The notes under the pieces are model-generated. The model was not told where the DNA came from and made no database searches. It saw nothing but the letters and a program-made list of their open reading frames with translations. From Streptomyces spiroverticillatus (lineage in GTDB: Bacteria > Actinomycetota > Actinomycetes > Streptomycetales > Streptomycetaceae): a stretch of DNA of 64,000 nt. Where the stretch lies: assembly GCA_014650415.1 (NCBI GenBank), contig BMUX01000021.1, forward strand, positions 1 to 64,000, written 5' to 3'. The stretch's first letter is position 1, and every line of letters begins with the position of its first letter. This document shows positions 46,000 through 56,181 of this stretch, piece by piece. A program made the position numbers and the translations under genes.

Positions 46000-46851
46000 T
46001 CAGCCCTGTTCGGGCACCTGCGCGAGCGGTGAACCGGCGTTGTTCTGCTGCTCGTTGGGGATCGCACCGCCGAAGCGCCGGTCGCGCTGGGCGTACTCGT
46101 AACAGGCGTCCCACAGGTTGCGGCGATCGAAGTCGGGCCACAGCACGTCCTGGTAGACGAACTCTGCGTACGCGCTCTGCCAGAGCAGGTAGTTGGAGGT
46201 GCGCTGCTCGCCGCTGGGACGCAGGAACAGGTCCACGTCGGGCATGTCGGGGTAGTAGAGGTACTTGGCGAAGGTCTTTTCGTTGACCTTCGACGGGTCG
46301 AGCCTTCCGGCGGCGACGTCGCGGGCGATGGCCTGGGCGGCGTCGGCGATCTCGGCGCGGCCACCGTAGTTGACGCAGAAGTAGAGGGTCATCGCGTCGT
46401 TGTCGACGGTCTGCTCCTGGGCGATCTGGAGCTCCTGGACGACCGACTTCCACATCTTCGGCATCCGGCCGACCCAGCGGATGCGGATGCCGAGTTCGTT
46501 CATCTCGTCGCGGCGGCGGCGGATGACGTCACGGTTGAAGTTCATCAGGAAGCGCACCTCGTCGGGGGTGCGCTTCCAGTTCTCGGTGGAGAAGGCGTAC
46601 AGGGAGAGGTTCTTGACGCCCATCTCCAGGCAGCCCTTGAGGACGTCCAGGACGACGCCCTCGCCGACCTTGTGGCCCTCGGTGCGGGGCAGGCCGCGCT
46701 CCTTGGCCCAGCGGCCGTTGCCGTCCATGACGATCGCGACGTGCTCGGGGACCAGCTCACCGGGGATCTTCGGGGGGCGCGCACCGGACGGGTGCGGCTC
46801 GGGGACCTTGTACTCGCGCTTGTTGCGCCCCAGGATTCCGCGTCGTGCCAT
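46000..46851 (-). CDS. uppS: Isoprenyl (undecaprenyl) diphosphate synthase
   Basis: 283 residues: cis-prenyltransferase with VMDGNGRWAKERGLPRTEGH near 41, STENWKR near 95, and RPSGEQRTSNYLLWQSAYAE near 215-234. It makes the C55 lipid carrier used for cell-wall synthesis. It has a short N-terminal extension. recO lies 44 bp upstream in the same direction, so the two may be one transcript. Confidence 0.93.
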   Translation of the reverse strand: MARRGILGRNKREYKVPEPHPSGARPPKIPGELVPEHVAIVMDGNGRWAKERGLPRTEGHKVGEGVVLDVLKGCLEMGVKNLSLYAFSTENWKRTPDEVRFLMNFNRDVIRRRRDEMNELGIRIRWVGRMPKMWKSVVQELQIAQEQTVDNDAMTLYFCVNYGGRAEIADAAQAIARDVAAGRLDPSKVNEKTFAKYLYYPDMPDVDLFLRPSGEQRTSNYLLWQSAYAEFVYQDVLWPDFDRRNLWDACYEYAQRDRRFGGAIPNEQQNNAGSPLAQVPEQG

Positions 46852-46895
46852 GGTGGTGGTTCTCCCTCTGGTGTGCCTGTACTTGCCGGGTGCGC

Positions 46896-47645
46896 TTACG
46901 CCTTCTCCACGTACCTGAGCGAGCGCAGTCCGCGCTCCAGGTGCCAGTGCAGATAGGCCGAGACCAACCCGCTGCCCTCACGCGCGTGCCTGGGCTCGCA
47001 CGCGTCGGCCGCCGCCCAGTCCCCCGTGAGCAGCGCGCTCAGCAGCCCGACGGCCTCCGCAGAGGGTACGACGCTCCCGGGCACCCGGCAGTCACCGCAT
47101 ATGACGCCGCCCGCGGAGACGGAGAACAGCCGGTTGGGTCCCTCGATGCCGCACTTGGCGCAGTCGTCGAAGCTGGGGGCGTACCCGTTGACGGCCAGCG
47201 AGCGCAGCAGGAAGGCGTCCAGGATGAGGTTCGGGGCGTGCTCGGCGCGGGAGAGGGTGCGCAGGCCGCCCACCAGAAGGAGGTACTGCTGGACGGCGGG
47301 TTCGCCCTCGTGGTCGGTGAACCGTTCCGCCGTCTCCAGCATGGCGGTGCCGGCGGTGTAGCGGGCGTAGTCGGTGACGATGCCGCTGCCGTAGGGGGCG
47401 ATGATCTCGCCCTGGGTGCAGAGCGGGAGCCCGCGGCCGACCAGCTCGCTGCCGCGGGCGAAGAACTGCACGTCCACGTGGGAGAAGGGCTCCAGGCGGG
47501 CCCCGAACTTCGACTTGGTGCGGCGCACGCCCCGGGCGACCGCCCGGACGCGGCCGTGGTGGCGGGTGAGGAGCGTGATGATGCGGTCCGCCTCGCCCAG
47601 CTTCTGGGTGCGCAGGACGATGCCGTCATCACGGAACAGACTCAT
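46896..47645 (-). CDS. recO: DNA repair protein RecO
   Basis: 249 residues from the ATG at 47645. N-terminal OB fold (LFRDDGIVLRTQKLGEADRI), helical domain, and a C4 zinc motif with CAKCG and CGDC. RecO helps RecA load on gapped DNA. The gene precedes uppS, the usual order in actinobacteria. Confidence 0.92.
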   Translation of the reverse strand: MSLFRDDGIVLRTQKLGEADRIITLLTRHHGRVRAVARGVRRTKSKFGARLEPFSHVDVQFFARGSELVGRGLPLCTQGEIIAPYGSGIVTDYARYTAGTAMLETAERFTDHEGEPAVQQYLLLVGGLRTLSRAEHAPNLILDAFLLRSLAVNGYAPSFDDCAKCGIEGPNRLFSVSAGGVICGDCRVPGSVVPSAEAVGLLSALLTGDWAAADACEPRHAREGSGLVSAYLHWHLERGLRSLRYVEKA

Positions 47646-47715
47646 GGGGTCCATTGTCCCGTACGTGGAGGGCGGTCCGGGGGTGCGGGGGCCCGGGGTC
47701 CTGGGGTGCGCATTC

Positions 47716-47934
47716 CTAGGGCAGCTCCCCGCGGCTGCGCGCGTTGACGTACGCCGTGGCCGCACTGAGCCGCTCGGAGGCCGTGGCGGGGCGTACGTCG
47801 CCCTCGTCGGCGTTCCACTCGCGGCCGCCGCCCACCGGGGTCAGCCGCAGCAGGCGGCCCACCTTGGCGACGACCCGGCCGACCCGTGCGCTGGTGAGGT
47901 CCACCACGTACGAGCCGAGGGGCGGGGGCTTCAC
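47716..47934 (-). CDS. Small conserved-looking hypothetical protein
   Basis: 72 residues from the GTG at 47934, which overlaps the upstream stop (GTGA). Beta-rich: GSYVVDLTSARVGRVV, LLRLTPVGGGREW, then VRPATASERL. It resembles small Streptomyces proteins with a Trp-Pro-type turn found beside regulators. I do not know its function. The coupling to the tiny upstream ORF supports it being real. Confidence 0.6.
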   Translation of the reverse strand: MKPPPLGSYVVDLTSARVGRVVAKVGRLLRLTPVGGGREWNADEGDVRPATASERLSAATAYVNARSRGELP

Positions 47935-48068
47935 CGCTCGTCCGACGGCACGAGACCGGTTCTTTCCCGCGTCGCGCGCATTTTCTCCATGACTTCCACC
48001 ACTTCTCCCGTGTTTCCCGCGCATTCCCGACGGATGCGGACCGGGGTGCGGATTCCCATCATTGCCAT
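47931..48068 (-). CDS. 45-residue ORF coupled to the next small gene
   Basis: ATG at 48068 (GGGAAGC upstream) opens a 45-codon frame with a charged helix (EVVEVMEKMRATRERTG) at its C-terminus. Its TGA overlaps the GTG of the downstream 72-residue gene in GTGA. The codon pattern is Streptomyces-like. No family is recognised. The pair could be a toxin-antitoxin-like or regulator pair, but nothing proves it. Confidence 0.5.
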   Translation of the reverse strand: MAMMGIRTPVRIRRECAGNTGEVVEVMEKMRATRERTGLVPSDER

Positions 48069-48269
48069 TGCTTCCCGCCCGGAATGGATTTCACGTTTTG
48101 CGTTACACAGGCGGGCCGACCTGGCTACTCTCGGGGGGAGGTCTGCGCTGTGGATACCCGCATTGAATTCGAACAGGCCTTTCGGAATCACTAAAGGGCG
48201 GCGCAAGAATTATTGAGCGGCGCATTACCGGCGCACGCAACCGGGGACCGTACTCCTGCGCGAGTGCGG

Positions 48270-49049
48270 CTAGTGTTCCAGGACCTCTTCGCGGGACTTC
48301 ACGTCCTCGTCCCGAATGATCAAGAATTCCCGGTCCTTCTCCGTCAGGAACTTCAGGAACCCCGGTTCGGCCTCCAGCACGTACCCGCGCAGCGGCTGCT
48401 CGTGCCCCTGGAGCTCGACCCGCTCCAGCGGCATCCACGGCGTCCGTACGACGGCGGCGCTGACCAGCATCGCGAGGACCGAGGCGCCCAGCACCAGGCC
48501 CATGACGTGCCGCCCCGCCCACCGGGACGCCTCCCCGACCTGGCCCTGCGCGCCCCGCGTCAGCACGCCGAAGCCCACCATCACCGCCACGACCAGCACC
48601 GACGCCAGCGGCAGCCACCAGGTGCCGAAGCTCAGGACGTACGCGGTCATGCCCGCGACCGCGATGGCGAGCATCCCGATCCCGGCCAGGTCGATCCGGG
48701 CGTCCCGGTCGAGCTTGCCCTCCTCGCGCATCCGGGCGGCCAGCATGAAGCCGCCCAGCACCCGGAAGAGGAACGCGGGCAGCAGCACGACGAGCAGGAC
48801 CGCCGCCACGACGGAGTCCGCGAGGACCGTCCCGAGGACGATCCCGATGCTGTCGTCCAGGTCCAGGGTGTGCAGCACGGCGAAGGCGGTGTGCCACTGG
48901 TAGCCGGAGACGGCGAACAGTCTCAGCAGCAGGAAGAGGAACGCGGCGGTGGTGAGGGTGAGCCCGCTGCTCAACCCGTGCCGCCGTTCCTCGCCCTCCC
49001 CCGCTCCCTCGCCCTGTCCCGGCCTGCCCGCCTGTTCCTGGTGCGCCAT
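48270..49049 (-). CDS. Membrane protein of unknown function
   Basis: 259 residues. A charged Glu/Gly-rich N-terminus, then five predicted helices (about 30-50, 70-100, 120-140, 145-165, 180-200) and a charged C-terminal tail with FLKFLTEKDREFLIIRDEDV. No family recognised. It is between the small gene pair and a two-component system and does not clearly belong to either. Confidence 0.6.
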   Translation of the reverse strand: MAHQEQAGRPGQGEGAGEGEERRHGLSSGLTLTTAAFLFLLLRLFAVSGYQWHTAFAVLHTLDLDDSIGIVLGTVLADSVVAAVLLVVLLPAFLFRVLGGFMLAARMREEGKLDRDARIDLAGIGMLAIAVAGMTAYVLSFGTWWLPLASVLVVAVMVGFGVLTRGAQGQVGEASRWAGRHVMGLVLGASVLAMLVSAAVVRTPWMPLERVELQGHEQPLRGYVLEAEPGFLKFLTEKDREFLIIRDEDVKSREEVLEH

Positions 49050-49106
49050 GCGCTCAACCTGCCACAGGGGGCGCGGGGGTGCGCGTCGGCGTACGCCGTG
49101 GCCGGC

Positions 49107-49765
49107 TCAGCCCCCGCCCGGGACCACCAGACCCGACTCGTACCCCACGATCACCAGCTGCGCCCGGTCCCGTGCCCCCAACTTGCCCATGATCCGGCTG
49201 ACATGGGTCTTGGCGGTCAGCGGCGACAGGCCCAGTGCCTCGGCGACCTCCGTGTTGTTCAGCCCGCGCGCCACCAGCGCCAGCACCTCCCGCTCGCGCC
49301 CGGAAAGCCCCTCGGGGCCGCCCGTCGAGGGTGCCTCGGGGGCGCGCAGGGCGCGGGCGATGAGGCGGGCGGTGGGCCCGGGAGAGAGCAGCGACTCGCC
49401 CGCCGCGACCGTGCGGATGCCGTCGAGGAGGACGGCCGGGTGGGTGTCCTTGACCAGGAAGCCGGAGGCCCCGGCCCGCAGCGCCGCCATGATGTGCTCG
49501 TCGGTGTCGTACGTGGTCAGGACCAGCACCCGCACCCCCGCCAGGTCCTCGTCGGCGGCGATCAGCCGGGTCGCCGCGATGCCGTCGAGGTCCGGCATCC
49601 GGATGTCCATCACGACCACGTCGGCCCGCGCTGAGGCGGCCAGCGCGACCGCTTCGCGGCCCGTCCCGGCCTGGCCCACCACCTCCATGTCCCGCGCCGA
49701 CTCGACCAGGACCGCGAAGGCGGCCCTCACCAGCGTCTGGTCGTCCGCCAGCAGCACCCGGATCG

Positions 49766-49769
<4 letters not shown>
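49107..49769 (-). CDS. NarL/LuxR-family response regulator
   Basis: 220 residues from the GTG at 49769, overlapping the kinase stop (GTGA). Receiver with LLADDQTLVRAAF and the phospho-acceptor Asp in VVMDIRMPD; LuxR HTH with LSGREREVLALVARG and TEVAEALGLSPLTAKTHV. It completes an MmpL-kinase-regulator operon and may control it. Confidence 0.9.
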
Positions 49770-51032
<1,263 letters not shown>

Positions 51033-51058
<26 letters not shown>

Positions 51059-53144
51059 CTGCCAGGCGGGGTACGGGAGTTGGTGCGGCCGCAGGCTTCC
51101 GGGCGAGGTTCCCCGGCCACCACACCCGCCGCCCCAGCAGCACACTCGCACTGGTCACCAGGTACGTCCGTACGAGGAAGGTGTCGAGCAGCACGCCCAC
51201 CGCCACCAGAATCCCCAGTTCGGCCATCATCACCAGCGGCAGCGAGGCCAGCACCATGAAGGTCGCCGCGAGCACCACCCCGGCGGAGGCGATGACCCCG
51301 CCCGTGGTGCGCAGCGCGGTGAGCGCCGCCTCCTTGGGCGTCGCGCCGCGCCGGGCCTCCTCGCGCATCCGGTGCATCAGGAAGATGCCGTAGTCGACGC
51401 CGAGCGCGACCAGGAAGACGAAGGAGAGCAGGGCGAGCCCGGAGTCGAAGCCGGGGAAGCCGAGCAGCGGCTCGAAGACGAGCCCGCCGAGGCCGAGCGT
51501 CGCACCCCACACCACCACGACGGCGGCGATCAGCAGCAGCGGTGCGACGAGGCTGCGCAGGAGTGCCATGAGGATGAGCGCGACGGCGGCCAGGACGAGC
51601 GGGACGACGACGAGCCGGTCGCGGGAGTGGGTGGCGGCGGTGTCGAGGGTCTGGGCGCTGAGCCCGCCGACGTGCGCCCCGTACTCGGCTCCCGGCCCGG
51701 CCCGCAGCGCCTCAATGGTGGCGGTCTCGGCCGCCGATTCGGGGGCGCCCTCGGCGAAGACCTGGATCTCGGTCCAGCCGCCGCCGCTGCGTCCCTGCTG
51801 GGCCCCTGCGACGCCTTCGGTGGTACGGGCTCCGGCGAGCACCCGGGAGGCGTCGGCGGCGGGGGCGAACACGCTGATGGGCTGGCTGCCGCGGTCCGGG
51901 TGGGCGGCGGACAGCGTCGCCATGGCGGACACCGACTCGGGGGCCTTGGTGAAGCTGTCGCCGGTCTTCAGCTCGCCGGGCAGGTTGAACGCGCCGAGCG
52001 CGAGGGCGCCGAGCGCGACGACCCCGGTGACGAAGACGGCGGCCGGCCGCCGCCCTGCCGAACTCCCCATGCGGGCGAAGAGGCTGCGGCGCTCCTTCGG
52101 CTCGCTGCCGTACGCGGGGATCAGCGGCCAGAACACCCGCCGGCCGAGCAGCACCAGCAGCGCGGGCAGCAGCGTCAGCATCGCGGCCAGCGCGCAGATC
52201 ACCCCGACCGCGCCGACCGGGCCGAGCCCCCGGCTGCTGTTGAGGTCGGCGGCGAGCAGGCAGAGCAGACCCGCGACGACGGTGCCCGAGGAGGCGAGGA
52301 CGGCGGGCCCGCAGCCGCGCAGGGCGGCCAGCATGGCGTCGTACGGGCGCACATGGCGGCGGAGTTCCTCGCGGTAGCGGGCGACGACGAGGAGGGCGTA
52401 GTCGGTGCCCGCACCGAAGACGAGGACGGTCATGATGCCGCCGCTCTGCCCGGTGACGACGACGTCGAAGCCCTGCACGAGCCCGTACACGGCGGCCCGC
52501 GAGGCGAGGGCCGCGACGCCGACCGCCAGCAGCGGGACCAGCCACAGGAAGGGGCTGCGGTAGGTGAGGATCAGCAGGACGGTGACGACGAGGACGGTCG
52601 CGATCATCAGGGTGCCGTCGATGGAGCCGAAGACCTCCCCGAGGTCGTGCTGGAGGGCGCCGGTGCCGCCGACCTCGGCGCTCAGTCCGTCGCCGTCCTG
52701 CACGAGGGCGCGCACGTCGGTGACGAAGGCGGTGCGGGCCTCTTCGTCGGTGCCCGGTCCGGCCGTGGAGACGGGGTACATGAGGGTGGCGCCGTCGGCG
52801 GAGGGGATCGCTTTCGGGGGTGCGGCGAGGGGGTGGGCTTCGGCGACGGCGGCCGCCTGGCGTGCGGCAACCGCCTTGTCGGGGGCGGTGAGGCCGCCGT
52901 CGCGGTGGTAGACGAGGACGACGTCGGTGCTCTCCCCGCCGGGCAGCAGCTCGCGCAGTTTCTCCACCTGGGTGGAGTCGGCGCTCGCGGGGAGGTAGTC
53001 GACGGCGTTGTTGCGCTGTACGTCGCCGAGCCTGCCCGCGAAGGGCAGGGCGACGGCGAGCACGATCGCCCAGAGCGCGAGGACCGCCCAGGGGCTGCGG
53101 CTCCGGCGGGGTGCGGGGGGCGCTGGATTCGGGGTGGTGTCCAT
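51033..53144 (-). CDS. MMPL-family (RND) membrane transporter
   Basis: 703 residues with about 11-12 helices in two repeated MMPL domains and two extracytoplasmic loops. Conserved intramembrane VFGAGTDYALLVVARYREE in the first repeat and VALGVDYGIFLMHRMREEA in the second carry the proton-relay Asp residues. Such pumps export lipids or antibiotics. It is the first gene of an operon with a kinase and a response regulator. Dyads at 53174-53196 and 53233-53248 mark its promoter region. Confidence 0.88.
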
Positions 53145-53173
53145 GCCTCCAGACTTCCGGCGGCAGGTCCCCG

Positions 53174-53248
53174 ACTCGTCGGCCGTACAAACGAGTTGGG
53201 CCCTACCCCCGGGGGCGGCACGGGAGCGGTGCTACTCCCCGGGGAGTA
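53174..53248. promoter_or_regulatory. Dyads in the MmpL-operon promoter region
   Basis: ACTCGT (53174-53179) and ACGAGT (53191-53196) form a 6-bp inverted repeat with an 11-base spacer, 30-52 bp before the MmpL start. TACTCCCCGGGGAGTA (53233-53248) is a perfect 16-bp palindrome right at the end of the neighbouring TerB-like gene and may act as operator or terminator. Confidence 0.45.
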
Positions 53249-53950
53249 TCAGGACGGCGTCCGGGCCGCCGCGAGGAGCCTCGCGGTGTCGTCCGCGCAC
53301 AGCTGGAGGGCCGCGCCGACGGTCGCCAGGACCTCCCGCTCCGCCGGGTTGTACGGGCCGTCGGCCAGCGCGATGCGGGCGCCCTGGAGGAGCAGGGACT
53401 CGCGCCCGGCGGGCGCCAGGTGCGGGGCCAGCGGCTCCAGCGCCTCGTGCAGTTCGATGGCGAGGGTGGCGCTGTAGGGGCAGTCGATGCCGGACTCCGC
53501 CTCCTCGGGGAGGTAGCGGCCGGAGTCGGCGGAGAGCGCCTCCACGAGGTGGGTGAGCTGGTCCTCCGTACAGTCCTCGAAGCCCGCCGAGCGGACCGTC
53601 GCCGCCGCGGCGGCCGTGACCGTACGAGAAGGCGTGCCGCCCGCGGCGAGGACGGCGAGGGCGACCGTGTGGACGGCGTCGCGGAGCATCGCGGAGAAGC
53701 GCACGGAGGTCGGGTGGTCGAGGGCCTCGGTGCCGAACTCGCCCTCGCAGGAGGCGCATTGGACGAGGGGGCCGACGGTGCCGCGCGCGGAGAGCGGGAC
53801 GCCGAGGACGGTGAGGCGCCGGCGGCCGGTGCGCCGGGCGTAGTTGCGGTCGCCGCCGCAGCCGGGGCAGAAGAACTCCCCGTCGCCGACGGTGGTCCAC
53901 GTGGTGCGCACGCCCCACAGGCTGAGCGATCGGCCTCGTCCTGGCAGCAC
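53249..53950 (-). CDS. TerB-like protein with zinc ribbon
   Basis: 233 residues from the GTG at 53950, chosen because GGAGG lies six bases upstream. N-terminal zinc ribbon (CPGCGG near 28 and CASCEG near 67), followed by two TerB-like helical repeats. The fold is that of tellurite-resistance TerB-type proteins of unknown action. It is widespread in Streptomyces. A longer reading from an ATG at 54007 is less likely. Confidence 0.65.
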   Translation of the reverse strand: MLPGRGRSLSLWGVRTTWTTVGDGEFFCPGCGGDRNYARRTGRRRLTVLGVPLSARGTVGPLVQCASCEGEFGTEALDHPTSVRFSAMLRDAVHTVALAVLAAGGTPSRTVTAAAAATVRSAGFEDCTEDQLTHLVEALSADSGRYLPEEAESGIDCPYSATLAIELHEALEPLAPHLAPAGRESLLLQGARIALADGPYNPAEREVLATVGAALQLCADDTARLLAAARTPS

Positions 53951-54044
53951 GGCGTACCTCCATAACGCTTCGGCATCATTGCCGGGGTTGGACGTGATGT
54001 TAGCCACATCCGAGACCCCCCGTCAGCACCCTGTGGAAAGACGG

Positions 54045-54078
54045 AGGTCCCGCCCCCGGCGCTGCGGGAACGGGACCT
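54045..54078 (-). terminator. Hairpin downstream of leuA
   Basis: AGGTCCCG (54045-54052) pairs with CGGGACCT (54071-54078), with GC-rich bases between that extend the stem. It starts about 26 bp after the leuA stop on the minus strand. Confidence 0.6.
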
Positions 54079-54104
54079 TCCGAAACATGGTGGAAACAGG
54101 GAGG

Positions 54105-55877
54105 TCAGCGGGCCGCCCGGTTCACGGCGGAGACAACTGCCTTGAGCGAGGCCCGAGTCGTGTTCGGGTCGATGCCGATGCCCCACAGGACCTGGCCGTC
54201 GATGGCGCACTCGATGTACGAGGCGGCCTGCGCGGAGGCGCCCTCGCTCATCGTGTGCTCCTGGTAGTCCAGCAGGCGGGCGTCGACGCCGACGGCGGCC
54301 AGCGCGTCGAAGAACGCGGAGATCGGGCCGTTGCCGGAGCCGGTCAGGACCGTCTCGACGCCGTCCACGACCGCCTCGACGGTGAGGGTGTCGGTGCCGT
54401 CGGTGTCGGTGGTGGTCTGGCCGGAGCGGACCTGGATGCGGCCCCACGGGTTCTCGGCGTTGGGCAGGTACTCGTCCTGGAAGACCGACCAGATGGCCTT
54501 CGGGGTGACCTCGCCGCCCTCGGAGTCCGTCTTCTGCTGGATGATCTTCGAGAACTCGATCTGCATACGACGCGGCAGGTCCAGCTTGTGGTCGTTCTTC
54601 AGGACGTACGCGATGCCGCCCTTGCCGGACTGCGAGTTGACCCGGATGACCGCCTCGTAGGAGCGGCCGACGTCCTTGGGGTCGATCGGCAGGTACGGGA
54701 CCGCCCACTCGATGTCGTCGACGGTCTTGCCCTGGGCGGCCGCGTCGGCCTCCATGGCGTCGAAGCCCTTCTTGATGGCGTCCTGGTGGGAGCCGGAGAA
54801 GGCGGTGTAGACCAGGTCGCCCGCGTAGGGGTGGCGCGGGTGGACCTCCATCTGGTTGCAGTATTCGCTGGTGCGGCGGATCTCGTCGATCTGCGAGAAG
54901 TCGATCTGCGGGTCGACGCCCTGCGAGAAGAGGTTCATGCCCAGGGTGACCAGGTCGACGTTGCCGGTGCGCTCGCCCTGGCCGAACAGGCAGCCCTCGA
55001 TGCGGTCGGCGCCGGCCATCAGCGCCAGCTCGGCGGCGGCGACGGCGGTGCCCCGGTCGTTGTGCGGGTGCACGGACAGGCACACGTGCTCGCGGCGGGA
55101 CAGGTTGCGGGACATCCACTCGAAGCGGTCCGCGTGCGTGGAGGGCGTCGAACGCTCCACGGTGGCGGGCAGGTTGAGGATGATCTCGCGCCCCTCCTCC
55201 GGCCCCCACACGTCACAGACGGCCTCGCAGACCTCCAGGGCGAAGTCCAGCTCGGTGTCGGTGAAGATCTCCGGGCTGTACTGGTAGCCGAAGATCGTCT
55301 CGGGGCCGAGGATCTTCTCCGCGTACTCCATCACCAGCCGGGTGCCGTCCACCGCGATCTGCTTGACCTGCTCCCTGGTGCCGCGGAAGACCACGCGGCG
55401 GAAGGTCGGGGCGGTCGCGTTGTACAGGTGCACGGTGGCCCGGTGCGCGCCGCGCAGGGACTCCACGGTGCGCTCGATCAGCTCCTCGCGGGCCTGGGTG
55501 AGGACGGAGATCGTCACGTCCTCCGGGATCGCGCCTTCCTCGATGATGGAGCGTACGAAGTTGAAGTCGGTCTCGCCCGAGGACGGGAAGCCGACCTCGA
55601 TCTCCTTGTAGCCCATGCGGACCAGCAGGTCGAACATCTCGCGCTTGCGGGCGGGCGACATGGGGTCGATCAGTGCCTGGTTGCCGTCGCGCAGGTCGGT
55701 GGAGAGCCAGCGGGGGGCCTTGGTGATGCGGGCCTCGGGCCAGGTGCGGTCGGGGATCGTGACGGCTTCGTACTGGCCGTACTTGTGGACCGGCATCCCG
55801 GACGGCTTCTGGAAGTGCGCGGCGTTCGTCACGGGGGTGGGGTTGCCGACGGACTGCTGGTCCTGCTGGGGGGTCAT
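54105..55877 (-). CDS. leuA: 2-isopropylmalate synthase
   Basis: 590 residues from the ATG at 55877, with GAGGAG upstream. HMGL-type catalytic barrel with STDLRDGNQALIDPM, HPHNDRGTAVAAAELAL and the metal ligands of that motif, followed by a LeuA allosteric domain (from about 460) that binds leucine. It makes 2-isopropylmalate from 2-oxoisovalerate and acetyl-CoA, the first step of leucine synthesis. It has a leader peptide upstream (leuL) and an attenuator, so transcription is controlled by leucine supply. Confidence 0.94.
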   Translation of the reverse strand: MTPQQDQQSVGNPTPVTNAAHFQKPSGMPVHKYGQYEAVTIPDRTWPEARITKAPRWLSTDLRDGNQALIDPMSPARKREMFDLLVRMGYKEIEVGFPSSGETDFNFVRSIIEEGAIPEDVTISVLTQAREELIERTVESLRGAHRATVHLYNATAPTFRRVVFRGTREQVKQIAVDGTRLVMEYAEKILGPETIFGYQYSPEIFTDTELDFALEVCEAVCDVWGPEEGREIILNLPATVERSTPSTHADRFEWMSRNLSRREHVCLSVHPHNDRGTAVAAAELALMAGADRIEGCLFGQGERTGNVDLVTLGMNLFSQGVDPQIDFSQIDEIRRTSEYCNQMEVHPRHPYAGDLVYTAFSGSHQDAIKKGFDAMEADAAAQGKTVDDIEWAVPYLPIDPKDVGRSYEAVIRVNSQSGKGGIAYVLKNDHKLDLPRRMQIEFSKIIQQKTDSEGGEVTPKAIWSVFQDEYLPNAENPWGRIQVRSGQTTTDTDGTDTLTVEAVVDGVETVLTGSGNGPISAFFDALAAVGVDARLLDYQEHTMSEGASAQAASYIECAIDGQVLWGIGIDPNTTRASLKAVVSAVNRAAR

Positions 55878-55911
55878 TGCGTAGGGCTCCTCGGGTCTCC
55901 TGCAAGGGGAC

Positions 55912-55972
55912 GGCCGACTGTCGCGCAGCACCAGATCCCGCGGGGAGGGGGTCGGCCTACGACTACAGGCCC
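55912..55972 (-). promoter_or_regulatory. leuA transcription attenuator
   Basis: In the leader, GGCCT and AGGCC can pair across the end of the leader peptide (about 55954-55972), and the same GGCCGAC (55957-55951) can instead pair with GTCGGCC (55918-55912). The two stems exclude each other. The first overlaps the Leu-rich coding part. This is the layout of attenuation by a translated leader peptide. The second stem lacks a U-run, so it might act by translation or through other factors. Confidence 0.6.
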
Positions 55973-56010
55973 TCGCCGCGGCAGCTAAGGAGAAGCAGCC
56001 CGAAACGCAT
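55963..56010 (-). CDS. leuL: Leucine-rich leader peptide of leuA
   Basis: A 15-codon ORF: MRFGLLLLSCRGEGL. It holds four consecutive Leu codons (CTG CTT CTC CTT) and a fifth Leu as the last residue, just before the stop. It lies 86 bp upstream of leuA on the same strand. TAGGCT, a -10-like element, lies about ten bases before the ATG, so the mRNA would be nearly leaderless. A shortage of charged tRNA-Leu would stall ribosomes on it. Confidence 0.8.
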   Translation of the reverse strand: MRFGLLLLSCRGEGL

Positions 56011-56181
56011 GATGTGCCGCAGCCTAACCGAGGGGCGGCGGGGGTGCCGGTCCGTATCAGTATGCAAGACCTGACATGGATGTCGGGGAAACTGTGATCC
56101 TTCACTCCAAGCAATGAAATATGGACCGAATCATGGTCGCAGGTAGTGACACCGGCATGACCCAGTGCCACATTGCTCGCC

